Assembly (NCBI GenBank): GCA_025200525.1
Contig: CM045761.1
Coordinates: forward strand, 78,645,551-78,709,550
Length of the DNA: 64,000 nt
Origin: Camellia lanceoleosa
Taxonomy: Eukaryota; Streptophyta; Magnoliopsida; Ericales; Theaceae
Direction: 5' to 3'
The notes below the pieces were generated by a model that was not told where the DNA came from, made no database searches, and saw only the letters and a program-made list of their open reading frames with translations. Positions 29,918 through 40,291 of the stretch are shown piece by piece. The translations under genes and the position numbers were made by a program. The stretch's first letter is position 1. The number at the start of each line of letters is the position of its first letter.

Positions 29918-30912
29918 CTAGTTTGTGACCTCAGCTTGAAGGGTCATGTCGTGTTGGAGTGAGTCAACTGACTGCTGTAATCGGAGTAATAGTTCCTCCA
30001 AATCAGATGGTAGATATTGAGTCATTCTAGGAGTAGATGACTGTGCTTGAGGTGAACTGAGTATAAGCGGGCTGAGGGGTGATTGCTGAAAAAACTGAAT
30101 TGGTGAACTTTACCTGACTTTTCTTCGCCTTGCAACTGGTGACAATGAGGCAAACACTGGCTGTCCCCAAACAAGATCTCCGACCTTAGCACGGGTCTAG
30201 AGCACGTGGGGGATATCAGAACTTTCTGAAGCTATGGTTTTAGACTACCTAGCAAAATAAATAAGAAAAAAGCAACAATCAAAAATTAGACAGCACCTTA
30301 GCTAAGATTTCATCAGAACATATATGATCAAAGTTGTAGAACTATACTCCCCACTAAATTCTGTCCCCAAAACAAATACCTATTGTACCACTAATATGAA
30401 GCATTCTTGTACAGTTTCACTATAAAACATATACCAATTAAAGAGAGCCAAAGCACCCTTATGGGGGGTAGAGTTACCTTGTCCTAGTTTTGGCATGAAA
30501 TAGGGTTTCACTACTTCAACCAAGTAGTTTTCACAAAATCCTGCATACAGGTAAGTATCATGTGCTATGTTGGAACAATCACTACGGCTTTACTATATGC
30601 AGCTAGGCCGATTGGTCAAAAGGGGTACCATGGCAAGTTTACCTAATATACCTCTCACACCTGACACGGAGAAGTGAAAGGAAGATCAAGCGGTACATCA
30701 ATAATCCAGATCCAAGGGTTGTGTTTCCAACATGGTAGAGTCCACGACCGGCCAGCCTTTTGGCAAGTTTTTTAGGCAAGCCTCCGCCAAGCCGTCTAAG
30801 AATAGAAGATGGAAAACACAATGACTTAAAGCACCAATGCAAATGCAATGCAAAGAACATATATCTGTAGATAAAATGTCACATCATAAAATCCAAGTCA
30901 AATTCTCTAATG
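29918..30912 (-). other. Element B leader and degraded gag start
   Basis: No open frame is convincing. Short blocks are shared with the leader of A (for example near 30465-30485 and 30775-30790). The beginning of Gag may lie in 29920-30130, where a Gln/Leu-rich frame is visible with stops. Confidence 0.4.
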
Positions 30913-30930
30913 TCCCCAGCAGAGTTGCCA
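30913..30930 (-). promoter_or_regulatory. Primer binding site, arginine tRNA type (element B)
   Basis: The minus strand reads TGGCAACTCTGCTGGGGA, five bases after the LTR end, complementary to the tRNA-Arg(ACG) 3' end (remembered sequence) with two mismatches. It is the same site and spacing as in element A. Confidence 0.8.
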
Positions 30931-32218
30931 GAAACTGTAGCTTTCTTTTCGTGCTCCTCGGAGGGGTTTAGTCTCCTCGGATAAGATAGCCCTATAGTTC
31001 AGATTCCAGTGGTTCTAAATCTGGTTTCATGAGTGCAATGTGAAATAGAAAAACACAAATGAGAGTCTAAATCCCGCAATCTTTGGAAAATTGATTTATA
31101 TTCAGAAATGCCAAAAAAGGACTGCATTGCCAGATTTTAGAGTTGACACTTAAATATTTTAGGGAAATTTAGGAAACCCGTGACTCATGCCAAAGGCCAC
31201 TTGTCCGTCATAACCAAAGTGTTTCGGCTCGGGAACTTAGGCATGAGATGGGCATGTCATGAATTGAACACCCCACTCACCCAATCAATGATTAACCTTT
31301 ACTAATCATGATGTGATTTTTATATACATTATATGCTCTTGTTTCGATTTATTAGTGCAAACTTACTATGTGAGGCACACAAGTATAAACTAAGTCACCC
31401 ACTTTGGAATGCTTTGGTTTCATGTTTGTTTGCAAAGAGTTTTGAATATACTGCCACTTAAAAAAGGTGAGCTCATATGTCCATTAATCAAATCATCTCA
31501 ACTTAGGCAAAATAGCCTTCATTCACTGGCTTTCAAAGAAATATATCAAATAAATACTTAGCTCATGGTAAATATGCATGATATGGCACCACAAACATAC
31601 ATGCAACATGCTAAAACAAGAAATGCTCACCTAGCACTTAATCGAGGCAAGCCAAAATAGAAGATAATAGTTAGAAAAATGCATGCCCTAATATGCAAGT
31701 GACTAATGCAACACATACAAAATACATCTACTAGGTTCGGTTTATTAACATGACATATGTTTCAACTCGATGTATGCAAAAATGGATATTAACACATGAT
31801 AATGATATGAAACCAAAATATGATACTACATGCAACCATGATAAGCAAGTAAATAAAATAGAGAAAGAATGGGGGTTAGAAAACATACACAATATTTTAC
31901 AAGTGTGCCCTTATACAAGCGGGTCCAAATAAATGTCCTAATTAAACTAAATATTACAACACCAAAATTAACTAAACTAATTAATTATTACAAATTTGAA
32001 TAGAGCCAACTAGTTGATTACAATACATTAATATTAAAGCACTAAATTAATAGGATGAGAGGCGAGGAACCACAAGCGCACAACCAAGAACATCCTCCCG
32101 GAAACCTCTCTGTTTGCTGCCAGATTCTGTTATGTTCACAGTCAGAAAATTATTTTGTTTTGCCCTCAGTTTCTGCTCTGTTTTGCCACAAAAATGCCAC
32201 TGCCTGTACACAAAAATG

Positions 32219-32276
32219 TGGTCAGCCGGCCTTGGAAAGTGGTCTGCCAGACAGAAAGGTGGCCGACCGACCACTA
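32219..32276. repeat. GC-palindrome motifs in LTR B
   Basis: gtGGTCAGCCGGCCttgg, gtGGTCTGCCAGaca and gtGGCCGACCGACCac occur about 20-25 bp apart. Place corresponds to array 2 of LTRs A, D and F. Confidence 0.6.
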
Positions 32277-32588
32277 TTTTTGGGGATTGCCCTGTTACAA
32301 CAGATTTGAAATAGAGCAAAACAGAGTGTTTCCAAGAGATGTTTATCCTCTCTGCCCTTCTCTATCATGAAGATGATCAAGGGATGAGTAGATTCAGTTC
32401 ACAAATCATCAATATTTGCACGTTTGTTGCGGTGTGATCTTGAACTAAAAGGAAAAAAGCTCAATATATAGAAATGAAAGACTAATAACACCTCATCTCT
32501 ATCATGGAGTTACCTCAAGGGAAGTGGTAGACATTGCTTCTTGAATCTCTAAACATCATTGCAAAGTATGTAATGATTCAAGACTTAA

Positions 32589-32618
32589 TGGGTTCAATAT
32601 AACGTCTGATTGAACCCA
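32589..32618 (-). other. Stem-loop in LTR B
   Basis: In LTR orientation the arms are TGGGTTCAAT / ATTGAACCCA with loop CAGACGTTAT. The loop is nearly that of A, D and F, while the third arm pair is G-C where D has T-A. A weaker second hairpin (ATCATT / AATGAT with TTGAAT / ATTCAA) follows at about 32530-32580. Confidence 0.65.
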
Positions 32619-32880
32619 ACTCAATTTTAATACCTTTTTTTACCTCTTTTACCCCAATTTTATTAGCCTCTTTTACATTACCTTGCCATTTTCTTATCTT
32701 TTCTTCATTTTGTCCAAGAGTGACAATTACATCCACTAAGTGCAAAAAATGATAAGAAGTAGTGTCAAACAAGAGGTTGTTCTTAGCATGAAAGAGATGT
32801 AATGCCTTGGTAATGAACCTTCGAAGAGAATAAACCATTAAGCATAGAAAGTTGCTTTCTTATGCTTTGAGCAACAATCT

Positions 32881-33239
32881 AGTGTTTGAGACAACTCTTA
32901 ATCAAAGAAAACAAAGAAATGAAAGAGGTTGCTAAGATGATTATGCAAAGGTGATTATTACAAGTGTGAATATTTACATGAAAACTATATAAACAAAACT
33001 ATCAACTCAAATAGATTGGGGTCTATAGCCTAAACAACCAAATCTATAAGGATTTACAACAATACAAGCATAAGCTAAATAAACACACTAAACAGCCGCT
33101 AAATAACACAAAAACAGTGCTGAAAATTAGTTTGAAAATGGGAGAAAATATAGACAAAAATGGAAAATAACAAAGCTAGGAAGTAAGCCTAAGGAAAATG
33201 GTTTCCCAAAGTAAGGTGAGCCAAAGCCCAGTAGAAATA
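32881..33239. other. AT-rich stretch, nothing recognised
   Basis: No frame, terminal repeat or motif that I can name. It may be the divergent upstream part of LTR B or older flanking DNA. Confidence 0.3.
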
Positions 33240-34662
33240 ATCTAACGTAGTATATGAAAATTAACAAGACATAAGTATGATGCACATTTTTATTGTTCTA
33301 CAACAAAATCTTTATAACTTTCTCCAAAACCATCGTATGCCAAACTTACATTTCATTCCTTTCATTTTGGTTCAATAGATACATCCACTGCATTTAATTC
33401 ACCTAACAAAGGATACACCTCATAGGTTTCCAACAAATTAAAATCATCACACCATACATATGCTTCTATTTGCCATTTTACAAAAATTTCATCCGCGGGT
33501 ATCGGCACCTATGTATATAAATGGTTTTCGAGACTTTCACCCTGGACACATAGGCCAACTTAGTTCAACAGAGTCCATCCCCTTTCTTCTCCTTAAAACA
33601 TGGAGTACATCCCATTTCTCCTCCCAAATATCATACATATACAATGTATATCATTCATAATCATATTCAATGATAATGGTTAAAGGATTAGTTTCAACTC
33701 GCCTAATCCACATACAATGTCTACAACAATCATGACTATCCTCTACCGATAACCCAAAACAGTTATCTCCAAACAGATATACAATCTCTATAACAGATAA
33801 ATCCTTAAATTTCCATAGGTGAGTGATTTAGCAAATCCAATAACACCATTCATGTACCAATTTCACATTTTTCATACCAATTTCATTATTTATACAAAAT
33901 AATTATTCAAGATATTTTAGGGCAGCTCCCCATTTTCCAGTTATTAACCCAAGGGCCAAAATCATCTATTTTGACATAAAATAACCTTATATCTAAACCC
34001 CATAATCATTTATATAACACCTACATAGAAATCCCTCTTTTCAAATTTGAACCCAAATCCTAGGTTTGCTCAAAACACCCCCAAATCTCACCATTTTCAT
34101 CTAACAACCCATAACCAAGTTAAAATCCATATTAAGGTGTAGAGAGTCCCTACCTCAAGTTTAGAAGATCAATAGAGCAAGCACAAAACTCCAACGATGC
34201 CGAAACCAAACTCTAATTAGATCAAAATGAAGCTCTTAAGATGCTGTACCCTTTTTCCATAAGAGAAAATGTAGAGAAAGAGTGTATTTTAGGGAGAGAG
34301 AGTCTTACTTTAGGGTTTTTGGAAGAAAAGATCTGAAAAAGTGATGTAAAAAGTAATTTTTGCCATCTGATATACGCACAGTCCGCTTGAGCGCAAGAGT
34401 TAATGCTCGAGTGTCATACGCAATAAGTTGTTCCACTCAAGCGCAAGAGTTGACCCGCTCGAGCGCAGAATATACACATCCAGTACTTTTGCAGGCAACA
34501 GTGCTCGAGCACCCACTCGCTCGAGCGTAGGAAACGTTGCTCCAGCGTAGAAAACATCCCTCCAGTACTTTTGCAAACGTGCAAAATACTGAGAGTTTTC
34601 AAATCCCGCTCAAGCGCAAGAAAGGCCGCTCGAATGGAGGATCAAAATTCTAGGCAATACAA
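33240..34662 (+). repeat. LTR-like fragment related to solo LTR G
   Basis: The right end (CGCTCGAATGGAGG...AAATTCTAGGCAATACA, 34622-34659) aligns with the right end of solo LTR G (CATTCGAGCGGAGGG...AAATTCTGGGTCATCACA, 48387-48422). Upstream there is the same style of short C/A-rich lines and several CGCTCGAGCG-type words (34384, 34470, 34520). The left end is not recognisable (no TGTCACGCC start), so it is a truncated, diverged relative. Confidence 0.5.
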
Positions 34663-37079
34663 GGTTTGAAAACCAAGCAACCAACCTATTCCAAACACAC
34701 TCAACACGTCCAAATAACCAAATTTAAGAAGGAATAGAGAGCAAAGGACGATGAACGACATATAGAAACCATAAACCCGAGTCCGGACTACCACATATGT
34801 CGGATCAAATCTGGGATCGTTATATAGCTCATATAATTGAAAATTAATAGCAACAAAAAAATAAATATTCAATAATAATATTCAACTATAAACTCATTTT
34901 GATTATGGCAACCTCAACCTTGTTTAGGAACATAACACTCATATTTGGGACATTTATGTTTTATGCTGCACAAAATAATTGTAAAAATATATATATTCTA
35001 TCATCTCTCAATTTTTGAATAAGATTTTTAGTTGGTCTATTTTGAGAAGTAGATTAAAAGTCAACTTTTTGTTAGAAAATAATAGTTTTTTGACAACTTT
35101 AATTCGAAATTAAAGTGGGACCCAATCGCCGGTTGAGGTGGGTCTGAATGGTTTTGTATTTTCTTAAGTGAGAAGATTTCAATACAAAAATAACGAACTG
35201 AAACCATTGGGTTTTAAATGAGAATTGTCTCATAAAGTAAGTATCAATAAAGTTGGGTTTAGGTTTAGACTTAGTCTTGGTTTGGATTGAGCCTAAACTT
35301 GTACTTGTGCATGTATTGGGTTTGGTCTTAGACTTAGACTTGGACTTGGACCTAATCTTGAGCTTTGGGCTGAGCTGTGCTGGGCTTAGTTTGTGCATGT
35401 GCTTAAAATTAGACTTGGATCGGGTTATGACCCAACACCCGAATCCATTTTGCAACCTATCTAGTTTAACTCTCAAAACTTATGCATATTTTGATTTATA
35501 TAATGGTTTTGGAGTTTTGAACATTTGTAACTCTAGCCCTAACGGCTAGAGTTGATGACATTTGATGACCCCATTGATATTAACCTTTATGGTTAAGGCT
35601 CTCCCCTACTTGCATAAATAAAGGTCTTTCTCCTCCAACTTAGTAGGTTGTTTTTAGAGAGGTTTTGTGATGGAAAATAAGATGGTATTTTGAAATAAAA
35701 AGTTGGAAATGGTTTTTTACACCAAATTTTTTTTTCCTATTTTCTTTTATTAGCCTCTTCTTTGGTTATTTTAGAGAGAGTGTATCCATCGTCAAGTTCG
35801 CCGACGCTATTCATAAAGTGCTTCTGTATTAGTTGGTTTTGACCGCCGTATCCTAGGAGACAAACTTCGGCGTACCTCCAGCATCCATCGAGAGGCGGTG
35901 AATATCTTTTAAGGAAACTGTCTAGTGCAGGTTTCGATTTGCTTCTTTTTTTATCATTTGTTCTTAAATTTTTCAATATTTAGTTTATAAATATGAGTTC
36001 TAATATTTAGTTATCCATGCTAATAATTTACTCTATTAGTAATGTAATCTAATTCATTTATGTATTTTTAGTTATGTCGTTTATTCTGTATTTCATCATT
36101 TTAATATAAAAAAATTTGTTTTGTCATTTCTATTTAATTTATTATATATATATATATATTTTTTGTATTATCACAAAAAAATACCAACAATTTTTTACTC
36201 TTTTTGGTTTTTTTTTTTTTTAAATGTACCAAAAAATAAAAAAAGTAATCAGTGTGTTTGGTTTGAATTTTCTGAATTCAATTTTTTGAAAATTGAGTTT
36301 TTTGTTTTTCGTGTTTTTTGGTTTTTTTGTAAATATTTTTAAAATTTTAAGCAATTTTTTTTTTACTTTTTTAAATGTACTTTATTTAGATGTATCTGAA
36401 AAGTAAAATATTTGTGAAAAAATATTTCAAAAAATTAATAAATACACAAAAATATGAAAAATATACTAAATTTTAGTATTTTTTTTATTTAGTGAATTTG
36501 TTAAAGATTTTTTTCACGAAAATTATATTTTTTTAAGTGTATTTATGTTAGGTATGTTTAAAAAAAATTTAAAAAATTACTTAAAATATTAAAAAAATTT
36601 AATAAAAAATACGAAAAATAAGAAAGTAGAATTTTCTGAAAAATATTTTTAAAAAACTCAAACGGAACAAACTGTGTTGATCAAAAAAAATTAAAAAGTT
36701 AAAAACTAACTTTTAACCAAAATTTCAAAATTGGCCATTAATGACATATGACAAATATCTTCCATCACGCGTAATGCTTCAAGTTTTTGTAGATAACTTG
36801 TAGGCAATGTGATGAAGTAGCTAGTAAGTCAATGCCAGTGCCACAAACACCCTCAAATTTCTAAAAAAAACTTCTCCCCTGCAATGTCAAAAAAAATATA
36901 AATAATAAGTAAAAATTAAACTAAATAAATTCTTACCAAGAAGTCAAAAGTTTCAAATGTGCCTCAGCTTGGTAACATAAAATATAAAATTTAAAACTTT
37001 TAGTTACTATACATAATGTGAATGAACGGTCGCCTCAACCCTTGGCGAGTTATGTATAATAGCAGATTATGATGGCACA
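34663..37079. other. AT-rich intergenic DNA with low-complexity tracts
   Basis: 35250-35400 is a degenerate gacttg/ttggac repeat (translations of Ser-Lys repeats are artefacts of it). 35580-35960 has a CATAAATAAAGG TATA-like word and a GC-richer patch that could be an old LTR. 36120-36720 is very AT-rich with T and A runs. No gene could be supported. Confidence 0.4.
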
Positions 37080-37312
37080 TTCAAATAAATATTGTATTTT
37101 TTCATCACCACAAATATTTGGAGAAATATTTTCGTCCCCAATTTCGTCGCTATATAATTGTCACTAAAAGCTTCCGTAAAGAAAATGCATTTCGTCAACA
37201 ATGCAGTAACTTTAGGGTCAAATTTTTCATCACCCATTTTAGAGCATTTTATCACAAAAAACCTTCTATTTCGCCACTAAAGACAAATCCAGTATTATAT
37301 ATATAGAATTTT

Positions 37313-37737
37313 GAGTAAATTACATAAATAGTTCCTGTAGTTTACATAATGTGTCAATTTGATCACTATTATTTCAATTTGCTTGATTTTACCCTTTAAC
37401 TTAATAGATTGTGTCAATTTAGTCCAATAAAGTTTGGTAGACTGAAAGTCAAACTATATGTCAATTTGATCCCTTTAGTTTACATAATGTATCAATTTGG
37501 TCTCTGTCAAAATCAAGCAAATTAAAACAACACGGACCAAATTGACACATTGTGAAATTACGGACACTAAATTGATACACTGTTTAGATTTTTTGTCCAC
37601 CAAACTCAACAACAGTTATTTATTGAATTAAAATAATACAATTTGTTAAATTAAGGGATAAAATTGAGCAAATTAAAATAACATGAATCAAATTGACACA
37701 TCATCTAAACTATAAGGATTATTTACATAATTTATCC
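37313..37737. mobile_element. MITE with ~50-bp terminal inverted repeats (MULE-type)
   Basis: Left end GAGTAAATTACATAAATAGT (37313) and the reverse complement of the right end (GGATAAATTATGTAAATAAT) are inverted repeats that continue imperfectly for ~50 bp into tgtcaatttgat. Flanks are tagaatttt (37304-37312) and tagaacttt (37738-37746), a 9-bp duplication with one mismatch, which points to the Mutator-like superfamily. Length 425 bp, no coding capacity. Confidence 0.65.
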
Positions 37738-37841
37738 TAGAACTTTTGTTAACAAAAAAAATTTTGTCACAAATTTTGGTCACTGGCGAGGAAATATATC
37801 TTGTCACGATAAGTTGTATATGTGATCAAATTTTTCATCAC

Positions 37842-37869
37842 AAAAAAAAAAAAAAAAAAAAAAAAAAAA
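37842..37869. repeat. A28 homopolymer
   Basis: Run of 28 adenines, followed by caaagaaaaaaaag. Confidence 0.95.
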
Positions 37870-37990
37870 CAAAGAAAAAAAAGTTATTGTTGCAAGGAAT
37901 ACACATTTCATCACAGTAAAAAAGTACAAGTAATGAAACATTTGGTCACAAAACATGTTTTTCTCTATATGGGCAAATTTTGTTTTATTG

Positions 37991-38928
37991 AGTTACGTAC
38001 GGCTTACCTCCTTAATGTTTGAAAATGATCACATAATCTTCACGTGATTTTATGGATTAAAATGCACCGTTAAACTTTCTGTCCAATTTAATAGTAAATA
38101 TGAAATACGTGACAGATATAAGGAGGTTATATGTTTATTTTCAAATTTTAAGGAGAGAAATTGCATAGAGAATAAAGTGTAGGAGTTAAAGTGCACTTTA
38201 CCTTCCAAACAAATGACGAAACTATCCATAATTTACAAATTTAAGTTACTTATATATTGAAATATTTTAATTTTTTTATTAAATCGTTAACGGGCCTAAC
38301 AATACAATGCATTTCAATCCACAAGTCACAAGGAATTATATAGTCATTTTCAAACATTAGAGTAATAAATCATATATGGCCCAAACTACAAGAAATAAAA
38401 TAATATTTGCCGTGTATTTCAAATTTCAATTTAAAATATTTTTTACAAATACCATTGTTGAATGCTCAAACCTGGAAAATCTAATAACAATCCACTAACT
38501 ATTCAAATCTAAAAACAATACACTAACTGTTATAAGCAATTCCATAAAAAAATTCATTAAACAACTCATATTATAAATCAAAATATATCCATCAAACAAA
38601 TTTTATGATCTATTAATTCTAAGACAATAAAAATATCACAATCAATCCTAACATCAACAAAGTAACAGTTCCCAAAAATCAACACTTAATTTTGCTTTGC
38701 AAACAAGCTACCAACAAAGAATCTATCCACAAAAACCAACAAAATGAACACTTGATCTGGGTTTTACCAACAAAGTATCTGAATCTAAAGGATCAATTCC
38801 AACAAATATTGAACTTAAAATAAAAAGCTAAATTGATTTATTTCTAAAATTTTAATATTTAATAAATGGGAGGAAACCCATTCTTTCAATTTGTTGCTTG
38901 TTTTGTTGATGAATTGAGTGAATTTCCA
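37991..38928. other. AT-rich DNA, no gene seen
   Basis: No long frames. An actacaagaaat word at 38388 is a possible CACTA end. The rest shows nothing I can name, apart from being downstream (on minus) of the LINE-type coding end at 39207. Confidence 0.35.
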
Positions 38929-38949
38929 TATATATATATATATATATTT
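38929..38949. repeat. (AT)n microsatellite
   Basis: About ten AT units on the 3' side (minus) of the LINE-type fragment. Confidence 0.9.
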
Positions 38950-39206
38950 ATCAACAAATAGAATCTTTATTGATGACAAATCCATACAATACATATGAGG
39001 GGACATCAATAAGGATGAGAAACAAGGAAAGGGAAAAGAGAACCAAACAAAATGTTGGTGAGGAACCAACAAAGCACACTCAGAAAAACAGCAGCAACCA
39101 CACCAAAAACCAGTAGTATAACAACACCAATGTAGCAGCAGTATAACAACAGCAGCAACCACATCAGCAGTATAACAACACCAAAAACCAGTCAAAGCAG
39201 CTTCTA

Positions 39207-39404
39207 TCAACCAGCAGTCCACTTGATTTGGTGTAAATTGGATACTATATCATGAACTGAGTAGTCGACCTTCAAATGCCACTTGGTCCATAAGGCAATC
39301 TGCAATTTAACCTTCTCAGTAAAAACTTGAAAATCAGGATGGGCTCCCTTGAACAAACACTCATTCCTCAACTTCCACATAGACCAAAAAACAAAAGAGG
39401 GGAT
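39207..39404 (-). pseudogene. LINE-type zf-RVT protein, C-terminal piece
   Basis: On minus, FVFWSMWKLRNECLFKG followed by about 40 residues ends NLHQIKWTAG and TGA (39207-39209). The W.iWk.RN...F.g motif normally follows the zf-RVT domain of plant LINE ORF2-type proteins. The upstream part is found at 54684-55034, on the other side of element E. When E and one TSD are disregarded, the two pieces are in one frame. Confidence 0.7.
39400..39404. repeat. Target site duplication GGGAT (left) of element E
   Basis: GGGAT precedes the LTR start TGAGAGGG and is repeated exactly at 54679-54683. Confidence 0.95.
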
Positions 39405-40222
39405 TGAGAGGGTAATTTATATACAAATTAGGCCGAGCTGGGCCGTTATGGGCCTCAATGCGAAGGGCTGAGTAAAAAGGCCATGAGTTACTCCGGTCTT
39501 GAAGAGGTTTGAAGTTAGTCCGGTCTTGAGCCCAGAGATTAGTCCGGTCCGAAGGAGGCTTGGAAGTTAGCCCGGTTCCAGAAGGCATTAGTTCTGGCCC
39601 GGTTCAGAAGAGTACAAACGGATAGTTCGGTCGCCGCATTTAGTTCGGTCATGGAGTATGGAACCAAGGTATACTAAGTCCTCTTCAGGACTTGGTGTTG
39701 GGTTAGCTCGGCTTAGACTCTTCTATAGATAGCTCGGTCTTGGCATAAGAAGCCAAGGTAGGAGAAAAGCAAGGGAGTGTCGAACTAACGGTTAGATCGG
39801 TCAGTTTAGTTAGCCTAGCATGGCAATGTTATTTCGGTCAAATGATAGTCCGGCCATTGTAAAACCATCTCACTTGGTTTAAGCAGTGAGGGGGGTGTTG
39901 AAGGATAAGCATTATCCCACAGGAGTATGAAACCTAGGAGGACTCTGCATGAAGGAGTAAAAGTCCTACTAGAATTGTGCCACGCGAAACCTATAAAAGC
40001 TCACAAACATCACCTATGGCGAGGTAACACAACTTTGTTTTCTGAATATACAAAGCTTTTGTCTACTTGTCAAGCTTACTGACTTAGGCATCGGAGAGAT
40101 TTCCGGCACACACCCGCCAGCTAACTCACGTTTGTGTTTTCAGGTGATAAAGCGACAACGTACGAAGGAGCGCAGACTTGATCAACAGGATTATACGATA
40201 AGGTTTATTTCTTTCTCGTACA
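39405..40222 (+). repeat. Element E 5' LTR
   Basis: Starts TGAGAGGGTAATTTATATAC, ends TCTCGTACA. A TATA box CTATAAAAG is at 39991-39999. At least ten CGGT words in contexts such as agtccggtc, agttcggtc and agctcggtc are spread over the first 450 bp. Confidence 0.92.
39991..39999 (+). promoter_or_regulatory. TATA box of element E 5' LTR
   Basis: GAAACCTATAAAAGCTCAC, conserved in the 3' LTR (54447-54455), about 230 bp from the LTR 3' end. Confidence 0.7.
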
Positions 40223-40224
40223 AT

Positions 40225-40240
40225 TGGCGCCGTTTGTAGG
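40225..40240 (+). promoter_or_regulatory. Primer binding site, aspartate tRNA type (element E)
   Basis: TGGCGCCGTTTGTAGG begins two bases after the LTR. The plant tRNA-Asp 3' end (remembered ...CCGGCAACGGCGCCA) is complementary to TGGCGCCGTTGCCGG, so the first ten bases match and the rest has drifted. This differs from the Arg-type site of A and B. Confidence 0.7.
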
Positions 40241-40291
40241 AATTCAGACAAGAACAAAACCTCTTGATCAAGCTTTTCCTTTTAAAAATCA

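Larger units (their letters stand above)
8117..32880 (-). mobile_element. Element B: Tat/Ogre-like Ty3/gypsy element with nested insertions
   Basis: In minus orientation: 5' LTR (30936 to about 32880), Arg-tRNA primer site, leader, gag, protease, RT, two RNase H regions, integrase, then two antisense genes, and a 3' LTR remnant (8117-8960). Solo LTRs D and F and element A are inserted in it. Gag and protease blocks match element A, so it is the same family; the B frames are more damaged. The left end of the 3' LTR is hidden beyond A, and the right end of the 5' LTR could not be fixed, so no TSD can be given. Without inserts the visible part is about 16 kb. Confidence 0.8.
30936..32880 (-). 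repeat. Element B 5' LTR (right end uncertain)
   Basis: Starts TGTAGCTTTC on the plus strand next to the primer site and resembles LTR A (4208 onward), e.g. the 'gactgc.ttgccagatt.tagagt' block, 'ggaaccgg'-type and AATTAG blocks (31935-32050), then a single GC array (32219-32276) and hairpin 1 at 32589-32618. Beyond ~32880 I no longer see resemblance to A/F upstream sequence, so either the upstream end diverged (as in D) or it is truncated. Confidence 0.65.
37080..37990. repeat. CACTA-like subterminal-repeat tract, fragment
   Basis: Words such as ttttcatcacc, tttcgtcgctat, ttgtcactaaaag, ttcatcacaa, ttttgtcacaa and ttggtcacaaa recur on both sides of the MITE at 37313-37737. Repeats of TTCGTCAC-type words are characteristic of CACTA transposon subtermini in plants (family knowledge). 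An actacaagaaat word, close to the CACTA terminus CACTACAAGAAA, lies at 38388, but no clear terminal pair was found. Confidence 0.35.

Noticed and set aside
35099..35549. Frames rich in Ser-Lys (minus) or Leu-Asp (plus) repeats
   Set aside because: They follow from the gacttg/ttggac low-complexity tract and have no other protein features.
35580..35960. Possible old LTR with CATAAATAAAGG TATA-like word
   Set aside because: No terminal TG/CA pair with a TSD could be found, so it is mentioned only as a possibility.
39361..39588. Minus-strand frame SDRTNLWAQDRTNFKPLQDRSN, also present at 53835-54044
   Set aside because: Occurs in both LTRs because the LTRs are duplicates, and its repeated RTN residues come from the CGGTC words. 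No independent support for coding.
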